NCBI RefSeq assembly: GCF_005144585.1
Contig: NZ_SSMQ01000050.1
Location: 29,479 to 93,478 of the forward strand
Length of the DNA stretch: 64,000 nt
Source of the DNA: Polyangium fumosum
Lineage (GTDB): Bacteria; Myxococcota_A; Polyangia; Polyangiales; Polyangiaceae
Reading direction: 5' to 3'
Below the pieces are notes generated by a model. That model had not been told where the DNA came from. It ran no database searches and saw only the letters and a list, made by a program, of their open reading frames with translations. Both the position numbers and the translations under genes were made by a program. Shown piece after piece: positions 26,738 to 36,135 of this stretch (position 1 is the first letter of the stretch; every line of letters starts with the position of its first letter).

Positions 26738-27925
26738 ATGATCGAACGCGTCTCCTTCACCAACTTCAAGTCCCTGCGCAAAGCGGAGATCGCGCTCGGG
26801 CGGTTCATGGTGATCGTCGGGCCGAACGGCTCCGGGAAGACGAGCATCCTGGATGGGCTCCACTACCTCGCGCAGATCACACGGTCGTCGCTGCCAATGG
26901 TGATGAACGGTGCCTTCGGCCCCCTGAACCTGATGAGCCGCAACACGACGGGACCGATGGCGATGATGCTCTCCGGCCGTTTTCAGGGCGTCATCGCAGG
27001 GGTCGAAATCGTCGTCGTGCGCGGCGGAGAGCCGTCCGACACGGGCTTCGTACCCGATTGGGAGGCAACGGTCGTCGAACGATGGGGGAAAACGAGGCAC
27101 TCGCAGAGCTTCATCGACCGCATGGGCGACATCGAGAATCCCCTCGATCCGACGACGGATCTGGCCGATCTGCTGGCGCTCGGATATACACTCGGCTCCA
27201 CACGGAAGCTGCGGCAGGATGTGGAGAAGCTCGCGGCCGCTTCCTACAGCGACGAGGAGGTGCCGCGCTTGGGTGTCGATGGGGAGGGCCTCGCCACCAT
27301 CCTGGCGGATCTCGCCGGACGTTCTCCAGAAACCCTCCAGTCGATCCAGGACGCTGCACGCCAGGTCATCCCGACGCTGGAGCGTATTCGTACGCGAAGG
27401 GCGAAGGTAACTCGGCGCGTGGAGCAGGAGATTCGCATCGACGATAGCCCCATGATGCACGCGGTGGAGCGTCACTACTGGGGCCAGCAACTCGTCCTTG
27501 ACTTCAAGGGCGCGCCCGACGTCCCCGCGCCCCTCGCCAGCGAGGGAACCTTGCTCGTCATCGGCCTCTTGACCGCCCTCTGGACGGAGCCGCGCCCCCG
27601 TCTCCTCCTGCTCGACGACATCGACAAGGCCCTGCACCCGCGCGCCCAAGGCGAGCTCGTCGCCCAGCTCCGCAAGGTGCTCGCGATGGATCCCGAGCTT
27701 CAGATCCTCGCCACCAGCCACTCCCCCTACCTGCTCGACCATTTCGAGCCCGAGGAGGTCCTCGTCACGGCCCTCCGGCCCGACGGCTCGACGGCCTGCG
27801 CGCCGCTGACGGAGCACCCGGATTTCGAGCGGTGGAAGAGCACGACCCGCACCGGGGAGTTGTGGAGTTTCGTCGGAGAGGACTGGGTGACGAAGCAGGC
27901 GAACGACGCGACGGATCGGCCATGA
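26738..27925 (+). CDS. AAA/ABC-type ATPase (AAA_21-like), paired with DUF4276 gene
   Basis: This 395-residue SMC/OLD-type ATPase opens with IERVSFTNFKSLRKAEIALG, then Walker A at residues 28-36 (GPNGSGKTS). The ABC-signature-like segment ASEGTLLVIGLLTALW, Walker B LLLLDDIDKALHP and the switch ATSHSPYLLDHF lie near the C-terminus. The region between (about residues 90-250) is variable and may hold the coil or a regulatory insert. Its stop overlaps the start of the next gene by four bases (ATGA), so both are translated together. The start ATG 26738 is 111 bases from the divergent acetyltransferase gene. ATPases of this class often power DNA-defence or repair effectors. The pairing supports that but does not prove it. 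Confidence 0.85.
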   Translation: MIERVSFTNFKSLRKAEIALGRFMVIVGPNGSGKTSILDGLHYLAQITRSSLPMVMNGAFGPLNLMSRNTTGPMAMMLSGRFQGVIAGVEIVVVRGGEPSDTGFVPDWEATVVERWGKTRHSQSFIDRMGDIENPLDPTTDLADLLALGYTLGSTRKLRQDVEKLAAASYSDEEVPRLGVDGEGLATILADLAGRSPETLQSIQDAARQVIPTLERIRTRRAKVTRRVEQEIRIDDSPMMHAVERHYWGQQLVLDFKGAPDVPAPLASEGTLLVIGLLTALWTEPRPRLLLLDDIDKALHPRAQGELVAQLRKVLAMDPELQILATSHSPYLLDHFEPEEVLVTALRPDGSTACAPLTEHPDFERWKSTTRTGELWSFVGEDWVTKQANDATDRP

Positions 27926-28665
27926 ACGCAAGCCCCCACCTCCTCGGGCTGGTCGTCGAGGGGCCGTCGGATGCGCGGACCGTTCCGGAGATCGTCGATC
28001 GGGTTCTCGTCCACGGACTCCCCGCGCAGGCGGAGGATCTGGACGGCCTACGCGCCTTCCGCGGGCTCGACGCCGGGACACCGTTCCTCGCGTGGAAGGA
28101 TGTGGATCGCGCGTCGAGGCCACACAGGGTGCCGCGAAGGCATGGTCATTTCGGCGCAGAGCCCGCCATCGAGGACGCGCGGACGGCGGTGCTCGCGCTT
28201 CGGTGTTTCGTCGCCGAGGACCCGCAACCGGCAGCCGTGCTGCTCGTGCGCGACAGCGATGGCAAGCCCGCGGAGCGCATGCGAGGCCTGGAGCAAGCTC
28301 GGAAGGACGGCGATTGGCCTTTCGAAGTGGTCCTCGGCGTGGCCCACACGATGCGAGAATGCTGGGTGATCGCCGCCTTCAAGGCGCAGAACAAGGAAGA
28401 GCAGCAGGCGCTCGCGAAGCTGCGGAAAGAGCTCGGATTCGATCCCACCCTTCGATCGGCCGAGCTCGATGCGACGAACGACACGGCCAAGAAGAGCCCC
28501 AAGCGTGTCCTTTCGTGCCTCACGGACGACGCAGAACGCGAGGCCTCGGGCTTCCAGGACACGGACATCGAGCACCTCCGGAAGGTGGGGGCCGGAAATG
28601 GCCTCGCGGCGTTCCTCGACGAGCTCGGGCAAAGACTCGTCCCGAGGGTTGCCGCTCGGTCGTGA
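27922..28665 (+). CDS. DUF4276 / TOPRIM-like protein
   Basis: This 247-residue protein has the hallmarks of the TOPRIM-like DUF4276 group. An acidic pair lies in the first strand (Glu13 and Asp17 in VVEGPSDART). A DxD motif (Asp111 and Asp113 in LLVRDSDGKP) and a Glu near 146 in TMRECWVIAAF follow. These are the positions where TOPRIM nucleases hold metal. It is translationally coupled to the ATPase gene. OLD-family nucleases and PARIS-type systems pair an ATPase with a TOPRIM or DUF4435 protein in the same way. I infer a nuclease or tRNA-cleaving effector gated by the ATPase. The family assignment is by motif only; a simple metal-binding regulator cannot be excluded. Confidence 0.68.
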   Translation: MNASPHLLGLVVEGPSDARTVPEIVDRVLVHGLPAQAEDLDGLRAFRGLDAGTPFLAWKDVDRASRPHRVPRRHGHFGAEPAIEDARTAVLALRCFVAEDPQPAAVLLVRDSDGKPAERMRGLEQARKDGDWPFEVVLGVAHTMRECWVIAAFKAQNKEEQQALAKLRKELGFDPTLRSAELDATNDTAKKSPKRVLSCLTDDAEREASGFQDTDIEHLRKVGAGNGLAAFLDELGQRLVPRVAARS

Positions 28666-28723
28666 GGCTTCCCCCCACGTTTACCTTGACATCCCCCCCG
28701 CACCAGGTGTCCCCTTCCCCCGT

Positions 28724-29464
28724 ATGCGCCACCTCAATCTAGGGGACCTTCTCCTCGTCCTCCGCAACCTCTCGACGGAGCGCAAGGACGACCTCCTGCT
28801 CTCCGGCACCGGAATCGTCTACGCGAAGATGCTCGCCAAGCAGCAGGCCCAGATCGAGGCGCTGCCCGAGGCCATGCGCGGCGGCCGTCCCCTCGCGCAG
28901 CAGCTCGGCGACAAAGACGATGAGCACGACGGGTATGGCGAGGCGATTTATTACCTCACCGAGGCCCTCCTGCGCCTGCCCACGGCCCCCGCGGCCCTGA
29001 AAGAAGCGGCGCAAGGGGTCCGTGACGCCTTCGTGCCGAGGCTCTCCACGCTCCGCGCCTCGTACGCAGACGAGGCCGCCGCCGCCTCCCGCAAACGCCA
29101 CGCGCTCGATACCCGCAATGCCGAGCTGCAATCGATCCGCGTCCCCTTCCCCGTCGGCGCGACCTTGTACGATTGGGCCAGCTCGTTCGTCGAGGCCGGC
29201 GAGGGCCTCGACAAGCTCCTGCACAACCGCTCCCTCGTCGGCAACGATGGCCTGAGCGCGCCCGCCATCAAGGTGCGCGCGGTGACGCTCGGCTTGTTGT
29301 CGCGGTTCCGCGCCGCGCTCGTCGACGAGATCGAGGCGGAGCCGGCCCTGCCGAGGGACCTGGAGGCGCGTGTCTTTGGCTACCTCGACGATCTGCAAGC
29401 GATGCGCGAGCAAGCTGCCGCCGCGCGGGCGAAAAAGCCGGAGCCCGCCGCCGGCGAAGGCTGA
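28724..29464 (+). CDS. Hypothetical protein with helical, charged C-terminus
   Basis: This 246-residue protein shows no signal peptide or membrane segment. The N-terminal part (MRHLNLGDLLLVLRNL) and the centre (YGEAIYYLTEALLRLPTAP) are helical in appearance. A charged coil-like stretch follows (SYADEAAAASRKRHALDTRN), and a long amphipathic helix ends the chain (EQAAAARAKKPEPAAGEG). No catalytic motif or recognised family was seen. The start ATG 28724 follows an upstream C-rich run, not a clear ribosome site. It is 58 bases behind the DUF4276 gene on the same strand, so it might be a third member of that locus. Its stop codon merges with the first copy of a 42-bp tandem repeat. Confidence 0.65.
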   Translation: MRHLNLGDLLLVLRNLSTERKDDLLLSGTGIVYAKMLAKQQAQIEALPEAMRGGRPLAQQLGDKDDEHDGYGEAIYYLTEALLRLPTAPAALKEAAQGVRDAFVPRLSTLRASYADEAAAASRKRHALDTRNAELQSIRVPFPVGATLYDWASSFVEAGEGLDKLLHNRSLVGNDGLSAPAIKVRAVTLGLLSRFRAALVDEIEAEPALPRDLEARVFGYLDDLQAMREQAAAARAKKPEPAAGEG

Positions 29465-29672
29465 GGCTCCGCCGAGGTCGAGACCTCCGCCGAGGCCCAC
29501 GGGCGAAGGTCCACCAAGATCGGGACCTTCGTGAAGGCTCGCGCGTGAGGCTCCGCCGAGGTCGGGACCTCGGGCGAGGCTCGGGCGCGAGGCTCCGCCG
29601 AGGTCGGGAACTCGGGCGACGTCCGGGCGCGAGGCTACGCCGAGATCGGGACCTCGGACGAGGGTGGTCGCG
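29463..29672 (+). repeat. Five-copy 42-bp minisatellite between two genes
   Basis: The motif GAGGCTCCGCCGAGGTCGGG recurs with a 42-base period at starts 29463, 29505 (degenerate), 29547, 29589 and 29631. The period is exact, and each unit ends with a GGGCGA/GGGCGC run. The array overlaps the stop codon of the upstream gene and ends about 40 bases before the kinase start. Because 42 is a multiple of three, both strands stay open across it and give 14-residue Arg-rich repeats. I read these as non-coding because no start or ribosome site precedes them. It may act as a spacer or a protein-binding array. Confidence 0.75.
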
Positions 29673-29714
29673 GAGCCGCTTGCCTATCCCGCGCAGCGTC
29701 GGCATCCTCTCGCC

Positions 29715-32162
29715 GTGCAGCCTGGAGACGTGGTCGGCGGTCGTTTCGTCCTCGAGCGTATCGCCGGCACGGGGGGCATGGGCTCGGTGTTCCGCGGCCA
29801 CGACCGCGCCACGCGCGCGCCCGTGGCCATCAAGGTCCTCGCCCAGCACGACGCCGAGGCCATCCGCCGCTTCGATCACGAGGCCAAGATCCTCGCCGAG
29901 CTCGGCCATCCCCATATCGTGCGTTACGTCGCGCACGGGGCCGACCCCGCGGGCGCGCCTTGGCTCGTCATGGAATGGCTGGAAGGCAGGAGCCTCGCGT
30001 CACGCCTCGTCGAAGGGCACCTCACGCAGGCTGAGGCCGTGGGCCTCGGGATCCGCGTCGCCTCGGCCCTCGCCGCGGCCCACGCGCGCGGGATCGTCCA
30101 TCGCGACGTCAAGCCGAGCAACGTCTTCCTCGTCGGGGGTGTGCCCGAGGCCGCCAAGGTCCTCGATTTTGGCCTCGCCCAGGCCGCCTCGAACGGCGCG
30201 CGGCTGACCCGCACCGGCAGCGTTCTTGGCACACCTGGATACATGGCGCCCGAACAGGCCCAGGGCTTGCGGGGACGTGTCCATGCACGCGCCGACGTGT
30301 TTTCCCTCGGCGCGCTGCTCTTCGAATGCTTGACGGGCAAACCCGCGTTCGAGGGCGAAGGCGTCATGGCCATCCTCGCGCGGCTCCTGCTCGAAGACGC
30401 GCCGCGCGTCCGATCGATCCAGCCGGAGATTCCGCGGGCGCTCGACACGCTCGTCGCGCGGATGCTCTCGCGCGTGGCCGAGGCGAGGCCCGCCGACGGG
30501 GCCGAGGTGCTGCGCGCCCTCGAAGGCATCGACGCCGTTGGAGGTGAAAGGATCTCCGTCGTGCCGGCCTTGCCCGAGGGGATCAGCGATCGCGAGCATC
30601 GCCTCGTCTGCGCGATCGTCGCCGCGCCCGCCGTGGAGGCCGCGATCCGGCCGTCGAGCCCGACCTTGCGCACGCAGCTCCCTCGTTCGTCCTGGGACGA
30701 CGTGCGGGTCATCGCGCGGCGGCACGGCGCCTCGCCCGCGGAGCTCGCTTCGGGCACGCTCTTGCTCTCGCTCGACGGGTCCGCGGACGGGCCGGTGCGC
30801 GCGGCGCGCTGCGCCTTGGAGATCGCCGATCTCCTGCTGGGGTTCCGGGTCGCGCTCGTGACGGGCCGCTCCGATGCGAGGCGGGATTTGCCGGCCCCCG
30901 AGGTGGTCGAGCGCGCGCTCGATCTGCTGAAGCGCGCGAGCCGCGCGCCCGCGTTCGGGGTGCGGATCGACGATCGGACGCAGGCCCTCTTGCCCGCGCG
31001 GTTCGAGATCGAAGGCCCCGCCGACGACGGGCGTCTTCGTCGCGAGCGGGACGATCTCGGCAAGCCGTGCCCGCTGCTCGGGCAGCCCTGCGTGTTCACG
31101 GGCCGCAAGGGCGAGCTCGCGGTGGTGCTCGATCTGCTCGAAGAAGGGCTCGACGAGCCACGCGCGTCGGCCGCGCTCGTGGTCGCGCCGGCGGGGCTCG
31201 GCAAGACACGCCTCGCGCAGGAGGTGGTGCGCGCGCTCCAGGCGAGCCGCCCGGACCTCGTGGTCGGCTTCGCGCGACCCGGCAGCAGCAGCGCCGAGTT
31301 CGGGATGATCGAGCCGGCGATCCGGGCCCTCGCGACCTCGCCCGACGCGGGCGCCGCCGTCCGCTTCGAGGATCGGGCGATCGACGTCCTCCGGGCGCGC
31401 GCGGAGGCGGGGCCGCTCTTGCTCGTGCTCGACGAAGTGCAGTGGGCGGACGCGGCCTCGCTCGCGCTCGTGGATCAGGCGCTCGGCGAGCTCTCGGACC
31501 GGCCCATTGGCGTGCTCGCGCTCGCGCGGCCCGAGGTGCGGGACCGCGCGCCGGGGCTCTTCGCGCGCCGGAGCGTGCAGGAGATCCGCCTGGGGACGCT
31601 CTCGCAGCGGGCCGCGCGCGAGTTCTTGCGGCGCGCGCTCGGGCCCGACATGGACGACGAAGCCCTCGCGGCGCTCGCGCAGCGGTCCGAGGGCCATCCG
31701 CTCTTTTTGCAGGAGCTCGCGCGTGGCGCGGAGGGCGTGACGCCGGAGGCGCTGCTCGCCGTGCACGGGCCCGCGATCGCCGAGCTCGTCCCTGCCGCGC
31801 GGCGCTTGCTCCGCGCGGCGGCCTTCGTCGGCGTCACGTTCTGGGAGGGCGCGGTCGTCACGCTGCTCGGCGGCGATACGGACGTCACGCAGGTGCGCTC
31901 GATGCTCTGCGATCTCGCGAAGCGGGAGATCATCACGAAGCGGCGGACGAGCAGCGCCCCGAACGACACGGAGTACGCGTTCAGCCAGCCCATGCTGCGC
32001 GAGGCGTTCCTGGCGACGTCGACGGAGGCGGATCTCCGGCGAGGTCAAGCGCTCGCCGAGCGCTGGCTCGCGGGCTCGGGCGTGCGCCCCACGGCGCACG
32101 CGGGCAGCGAGGGAGACGCCGCGCTCGCCCTCGCGCGGAAGCAAGGCGGCGCGCGTTCATGA
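29715..32162 (+). CDS. Ser/Thr protein kinase fused to an AAA ATPase (first of a tandem pair)
   Basis: This protein of about 815 residues starts with a Hanks-type kinase at residues 1-275. It has glycine loop GTGGMGSVF, VAIK lysine, HRDVKPSN with Asp131, DFGLAQ and GTPGYMAPEQ. A middle domain of about 185 residues (roughly 285-470) looks like a decayed nucleotide-cyclase fold. An AAA/STAND-type ATPase follows with Walker A GLGKTRL (Lys497) and LLLVLDEVQWADA. I place the start at GTG 29715, because it aligns exactly with the start of the following paralogue (Asp131 in both). The stop overlaps the next ATG. Unlike its partner it lacks a long TPR tail. Such kinases integrate signalling with ATP-driven regulation; no target can be named. 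Confidence 0.88.
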   Translation: MQPGDVVGGRFVLERIAGTGGMGSVFRGHDRATRAPVAIKVLAQHDAEAIRRFDHEAKILAELGHPHIVRYVAHGADPAGAPWLVMEWLEGRSLASRLVEGHLTQAEAVGLGIRVASALAAAHARGIVHRDVKPSNVFLVGGVPEAAKVLDFGLAQAASNGARLTRTGSVLGTPGYMAPEQAQGLRGRVHARADVFSLGALLFECLTGKPAFEGEGVMAILARLLLEDAPRVRSIQPEIPRALDTLVARMLSRVAEARPADGAEVLRALEGIDAVGGERISVVPALPEGISDREHRLVCAIVAAPAVEAAIRPSSPTLRTQLPRSSWDDVRVIARRHGASPAELASGTLLLSLDGSADGPVRAARCALEIADLLLGFRVALVTGRSDARRDLPAPEVVERALDLLKRASRAPAFGVRIDDRTQALLPARFEIEGPADDGRLRRERDDLGKPCPLLGQPCVFTGRKGELAVVLDLLEEGLDEPRASAALVVAPAGLGKTRLAQEVVRALQASRPDLVVGFARPGSSSAEFGMIEPAIRALATSPDAGAAVRFEDRAIDVLRARAEAGPLLLVLDEVQWADAASLALVDQALGELSDRPIGVLALARPEVRDRAPGLFARRSVQEIRLGTLSQRAAREFLRRALGPDMDDEALAALAQRSEGHPLFLQELARGAEGVTPEALLAVHGPAIAELVPAARRLLRAAAFVGVTFWEGAVVTLLGGDTDVTQVRSMLCDLAKREIITKRRTSSAPNDTEYAFSQPMLREAFLATSTEADLRRGQALAERWLAGSGVRPTAHAGSEGDAALALARKQGGARS

Positions 32163-35100
32163 ACCGCGGCGAGGTCGTCGCCGGCCGCTTCGTGATCGAG
32201 CGTCGCGCCGGCGCAGGCGGCATGGGCGCGGTCTACCGCGCGCACGACCGCGCGACGGGCCTGCCGGTCGCGCTCAAGGTCATCCACCAGCCCGCCGCGG
32301 ACGCGACACGCCGCTTCGACATCGAGGCCCGCGCGCTCGCCGAGCTCTCGCATCCGCACGTCGTCCGGTACGTGACGCACGGGCTCTCCGAGGCGGGGTT
32401 TCCCTACCTCGTGATGGAGTGGCTGGAAGGCGAGGACCTCGCCGCGCGGCTCGCGCGCGGGCCGCTCACGCTGGCGGAGAGCCTGCTCGTCGCGCGCCGC
32501 GTGGCCGCGGGCCTCGGCGCGGCGCACGCGCGGGGCATCGTGCATCGGGACGTCAAGCCGACGAACCTCGTGCTCGAAGGCCGCGCGATCGAGGGCGTGA
32601 AGCTCGTGGATTTTGGCCTCGCGCAGCTCGGCCACACGTCGCGCAAGCTCACGCGCTCAGGCATGATCCTGGGGACGCCGGGGTACATGGCCCCCGAGCA
32701 GGCGAGCGGCGACGGCACGCCGATCGACGCGCGCGCGGACGTCTTCTCGCTCGGCGCCGTGCTCTACGAGTGCCTCACGGGCCGCCCGCCCTTCCAGGCC
32801 GAGAACCTCATGGGCCTCTTCGCCAAGCTCCTGCTCGAAGAGGCCCCGCGCCTCGCCGAAGCGCGGCCCGATCTGCCCCCGCGGCTCGACGCGCTGATGG
32901 CGCGGCTGCTCGCGAAACAGCCCGCGTCACGCCCGGCGAACGGCCCGGCCCTCGAAGCCGAGCTCGCCGCGATCGAGGCGCTCGGCACCGAGGAGACGGG
33001 CGAGGTCCCGACGATCGCAGACGAGCCCGCGGCGATGGGCCTGACCGACGTGGAGGCGCGGTTCGTCTCGATCCTGGCCCTCCACCGCGACCCCGTGAGC
33101 GGCGCGCTCGACGCGCAGGTCTCGACGCAACGCTCGCACGCCGATGTCGTGGCGGCGGTGCGGTACGAGGTCGCGCCGCTCGGCGCGCGTGTCGACGAGC
33201 TGCGCAACGGCGCGCTCGTGGTCACGCTGCTCGGCGCCGGAGAGCCCATGGATCGCGCCGCGCGCGCGGCCCGCGCGGCCTTGCGGCTCCGCGCGATCCT
33301 CCCCGACGCGGCGATCGCGCTCGCGACGGGACGCGCCGAGGCCTCCGCGCGCCTGCCCGTCGGCGAGGTCGTCGATCGGGTCGCGAGGCAACTCGAACGG
33401 GAGACGGGGGAGGTCCTCGGCATCCGCATCGACGACGTCACGCGCGCCCTGCTCGACGCGCGCTTCGACGTCACGAGCTTGCCCGAGGGCCACCGCCTCG
33501 TCGCGGAGCGCGCCTCCGGCGAGGCCGCGCGCACGCTGCTCGGCAGGCCGAGCCCCTTCGTCGGCCGCGACCGCGAGCTGCGCATGGTGCGTGATCTCGT
33601 CGACGCGGCGATCGAGGAAGAGAGCCCCTCGGCCGTGCTCCTCGTCGGCGCGGCGGGCGCCGGCAAATCACGCCTGCTCGCGGAGCTCGTCACGCGTCTC
33701 CGACAGGATCGCCCGGACGTGCTCGTGGCCCGCGGGCACGGCGATCTGCTCGGCCAGGGCTCTCCCTATTCGCTCCTCGGCTCCACGCTGCTCGGCGCGC
33801 TCTCGGGGGCGCCCTTCGAGGGCCGCGCGCGGCTCGCCGCGTTCGTCGGAAGATACCTCCCCGCCGCGGACGCCGAGCGTGTCACCGAGCTCGTCGCCGA
33901 GCTCATCGGCCTCCCTTTGTCCGACGAGGCGAGCCCGCGCCTGCGCGCCGCGCGCCAGAGCCCGGCGCTCATGAAGGATCACGTGCGCGGGGCCGTCGTG
34001 GATCTGCTCGCCGCGATGACACGCAAGCACCCCGTCGTCCTCGCGCTCGAAGACGTGCAATGGGGGGACGCCGTCTCGCTGCGCCTGCTCGACGCGGCCA
34101 TGCGCGAGCTCGGCCCTCGCCCCTTCCTCGTCCTCGCCGCCGCGCGCCCCGAGGCCCTCACGTCGTTTCCGCGCCTCTTCGGAGATCGCGCGCACGAGGT
34201 GCGGCTCGCGGAGCTGCCGCGCAAGGCGAGCGCCCGCCTCACCCGCCACGCCCTCGGCGAGGAGACACCTTCCGCGCTCGTCGACACGCTCGTCGAGCGC
34301 GCCGCGGGCAATCCCTTTTATCTGGAAGAGCTCGTGCGCGCCGTCGCCGAGGGGCGCGGCGGCGTCTTGCCCGAGACCGTGCTCGGCATGATCGAGGCGC
34401 GCCTCGACGCGCTCGATCCACCGGCGCGGCGAGTCCTCCGGGCGGCGAGCGTCTTCGGCGAAACCTTCTTTCATGGCGGCATTCCGGCCCTGCTCGGCGA
34501 CGACGCGCCGAACGACGAAGACCTCGCGGCCGTGCTCGCCTCGCTCGTCGAGCGCGAGATCCTCGTCGCGCGGCGGGACAGCCGTCTCGCCGGCGAGGAG
34601 GCGCTCGCGTTCCGGCACATGCTCCTGCGCGAGGGCGCGTATGCGATGCTCACCGATCGGGATCGCGCCCTCGGCCACCGGCTCGCCGGCGACTGGCTCG
34701 AAGCCCACGGCGAATGGGACCCGAAGATCCTCGCCGAGCATTTCGAGCGCGGCGGCGACGGGGCGCGGGCGATCCCCCATTACGAGCGCGCCGCGCAGCA
34801 TGCGCTCGGGGCGGGCGACGACGAAGCCGCGCTCGCCCTCGCCGAGCGTGGCCTCGCCCTCGGCGCCGCGGGCGACCGGGCGGCCGCGCTCCGGGCGACC
34901 CAGACCGACGCCTGGGCCTGGAACGGGGATTGGGCCCGGGCCTTCGCCTCGGCCGAGGCCACGCTCGCCCTCGCCACGCCGGGCACGACGAGCCATTTGC
35001 GCGCGCTCGGCAGCGCCATCACGAGCCCCCTGCTCGCGAACCAACCCGAGGCCCGCGCCGCGTTCGTCCGCGACCTCGCCCGCGTGAACCCCGAGCGCGC

Positions 35101-36073
35101 CGCGATCCCCGCGTTCGCCTGGGCCTACAGCGTGGCGATCATGCCCTACCTGGTCGGGGCCCAGCGCGAGCTCGCCGAGGCGCACCTCGCGCGCCTCGAA
35201 GAGATCACGACCCCCTTCCTCGACCACGAGCCCTCGGTGGCCGGCTGGGTGAAAATGACCCGCGCGTTCTGGCTGCGCTACGTCCCCCGCGACTTCGCGG
35301 CCGCGCTCGCCCTCGACCGCGAGGCCCTCGCCCATTTCGAGGCCGCGGGCGATCGGCGGTATGGCCCTTATGTGCAGATGCACGTCGGCCTCGATTGCTG
35401 CTACCTCGGCGCCTTCGAGCAGGCCGAGGCCGCCCTCACGCGCGCCATGCAAGGCGCCGAGCCGGGCAGCATGATGGCGCTCGCGTCGCGCACGTACCTC
35501 GGCCGTGTCCTCGTGCTCCGGGGCCGCCCGGCCGACGCGCTCGAGCCCTGCACGGACATCTACCGGGAGGCCGAGGCGCGCGGCGAACGCACTGTCGCCC
35601 TCAACGCGTCGCTGCTGCTCGCGGAGGCGGCGCTCGCCGCGGGCTTCCTCGCGGCGGCTCGGTCCCGCGCGCTCGCCCTGCAGCCGCTCGTGCAAAACCT
35701 ACCCTTCGCGCGCGCGTCGCTCGCGGGCATCTTGGCCGCCCTCGCGCTCGCCGAAGGCCACCCGGCCGAGGCCCTCGCGCTCGCCGAGCCGGCGATCACC
35801 GAGAGCGAGCGGCGCGGCATGTACCATTTTGGTCACGAGCACCTCGTCCTCACGCGCGTGGATGCGCTCCGCGCCCTCGGCCGGGCCGAGGAGGCGCGCG
35901 CGGCCCTCCTCGCGGCGCGCTCCGATCTTTTCGCGCGGGCGACCCGAATCCCGGATCCGCTCCTTCGCCAAACCTTCCTCGAACGCATTCCGACCCACGT
36001 GGCCCTCCTCGCTCGCGCCGAGGAATGGCTTTCGCATCCCCCCGCTGCGCCCGCTTCGACGCTGGTGTCCTGA
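32159..36073 (+). CDS. Ser/Thr protein kinase-AAA ATPase with TPR-like C-terminus (second of pair)
   Basis: This 1304-residue protein has a kinase domain at residues 1-270 (GAGGMGAVYRAHD, HRDVKPTN with Asp131, GTPGYMAPEQ). A degenerate cyclase-like domain covers about 290-475, and an AAA/STAND ATPase has Walker A GAGKSRL (Lys503) and LALEDVQWGDAVS. A C-terminal half of about 430 residues is built of Ala/Leu-rich helical TPR-like repeats (HYERAAQHALGAGDDEAALA). This is the layout of PknK-type proteins. The start ATG overlaps the previous stop (ATGA). The two proteins probably form one signalling unit. The cyclase-like region lacks the metal-binding Asp pair that I would expect of an active cyclase, so I call it non-catalytic. 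Confidence 0.9.
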   Translation: MNRGEVVAGRFVIERRAGAGGMGAVYRAHDRATGLPVALKVIHQPAADATRRFDIEARALAELSHPHVVRYVTHGLSEAGFPYLVMEWLEGEDLAARLARGPLTLAESLLVARRVAAGLGAAHARGIVHRDVKPTNLVLEGRAIEGVKLVDFGLAQLGHTSRKLTRSGMILGTPGYMAPEQASGDGTPIDARADVFSLGAVLYECLTGRPPFQAENLMGLFAKLLLEEAPRLAEARPDLPPRLDALMARLLAKQPASRPANGPALEAELAAIEALGTEETGEVPTIADEPAAMGLTDVEARFVSILALHRDPVSGALDAQVSTQRSHADVVAAVRYEVAPLGARVDELRNGALVVTLLGAGEPMDRAARAARAALRLRAILPDAAIALATGRAEASARLPVGEVVDRVARQLERETGEVLGIRIDDVTRALLDARFDVTSLPEGHRLVAERASGEAARTLLGRPSPFVGRDRELRMVRDLVDAAIEEESPSAVLLVGAAGAGKSRLLAELVTRLRQDRPDVLVARGHGDLLGQGSPYSLLGSTLLGALSGAPFEGRARLAAFVGRYLPAADAERVTELVAELIGLPLSDEASPRLRAARQSPALMKDHVRGAVVDLLAAMTRKHPVVLALEDVQWGDAVSLRLLDAAMRELGPRPFLVLAAARPEALTSFPRLFGDRAHEVRLAELPRKASARLTRHALGEETPSALVDTLVERAAGNPFYLEELVRAVAEGRGGVLPETVLGMIEARLDALDPPARRVLRAASVFGETFFHGGIPALLGDDAPNDEDLAAVLASLVEREILVARRDSRLAGEEALAFRHMLLREGAYAMLTDRDRALGHRLAGDWLEAHGEWDPKILAEHFERGGDGARAIPHYERAAQHALGAGDDEAALALAERGLALGAAGDRAAALRATQTDAWAWNGDWARAFASAEATLALATPGTTSHLRALGSAITSPLLANQPEARAAFVRDLARVNPERAAIPAFAWAYSVAIMPYLVGAQRELAEAHLARLEEITTPFLDHEPSVAGWVKMTRAFWLRYVPRDFAAALALDREALAHFEAAGDRRYGPYVQMHVGLDCCYLGAFEQAEAALTRAMQGAEPGSMMALASRTYLGRVLVLRGRPADALEPCTDIYREAEARGERTVALNASLLLAEAALAAGFLAAARSRALALQPLVQNLPFARASLAGILAALALAEGHPAEALALAEPAITESERRGMYHFGHEHLVLTRVDALRALGRAEEARAALLAARSDLFARATRIPDPLLRQTFLERIPTHVALLARAEEWLSHPPAAPASTLVS

Positions 36074-36135
36074 GCAAACGGCGCATCACGCCCGGCGCTC
36101 GGGCGCCCGCCCGCGGGCGCTGGAGGGTTTCGCGA

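Noticed and set aside
29463..29672. CRISPR array
   Set aside because: The units are directly tandem with no unique spacers and no cas genes nearby.
29173..30207. Arg-rich plus-strand frame with 14-residue repeats over the minisatellite
   Set aside because: It overlaps two real genes and its repeat comes only from the 42-base period; no start site was found.
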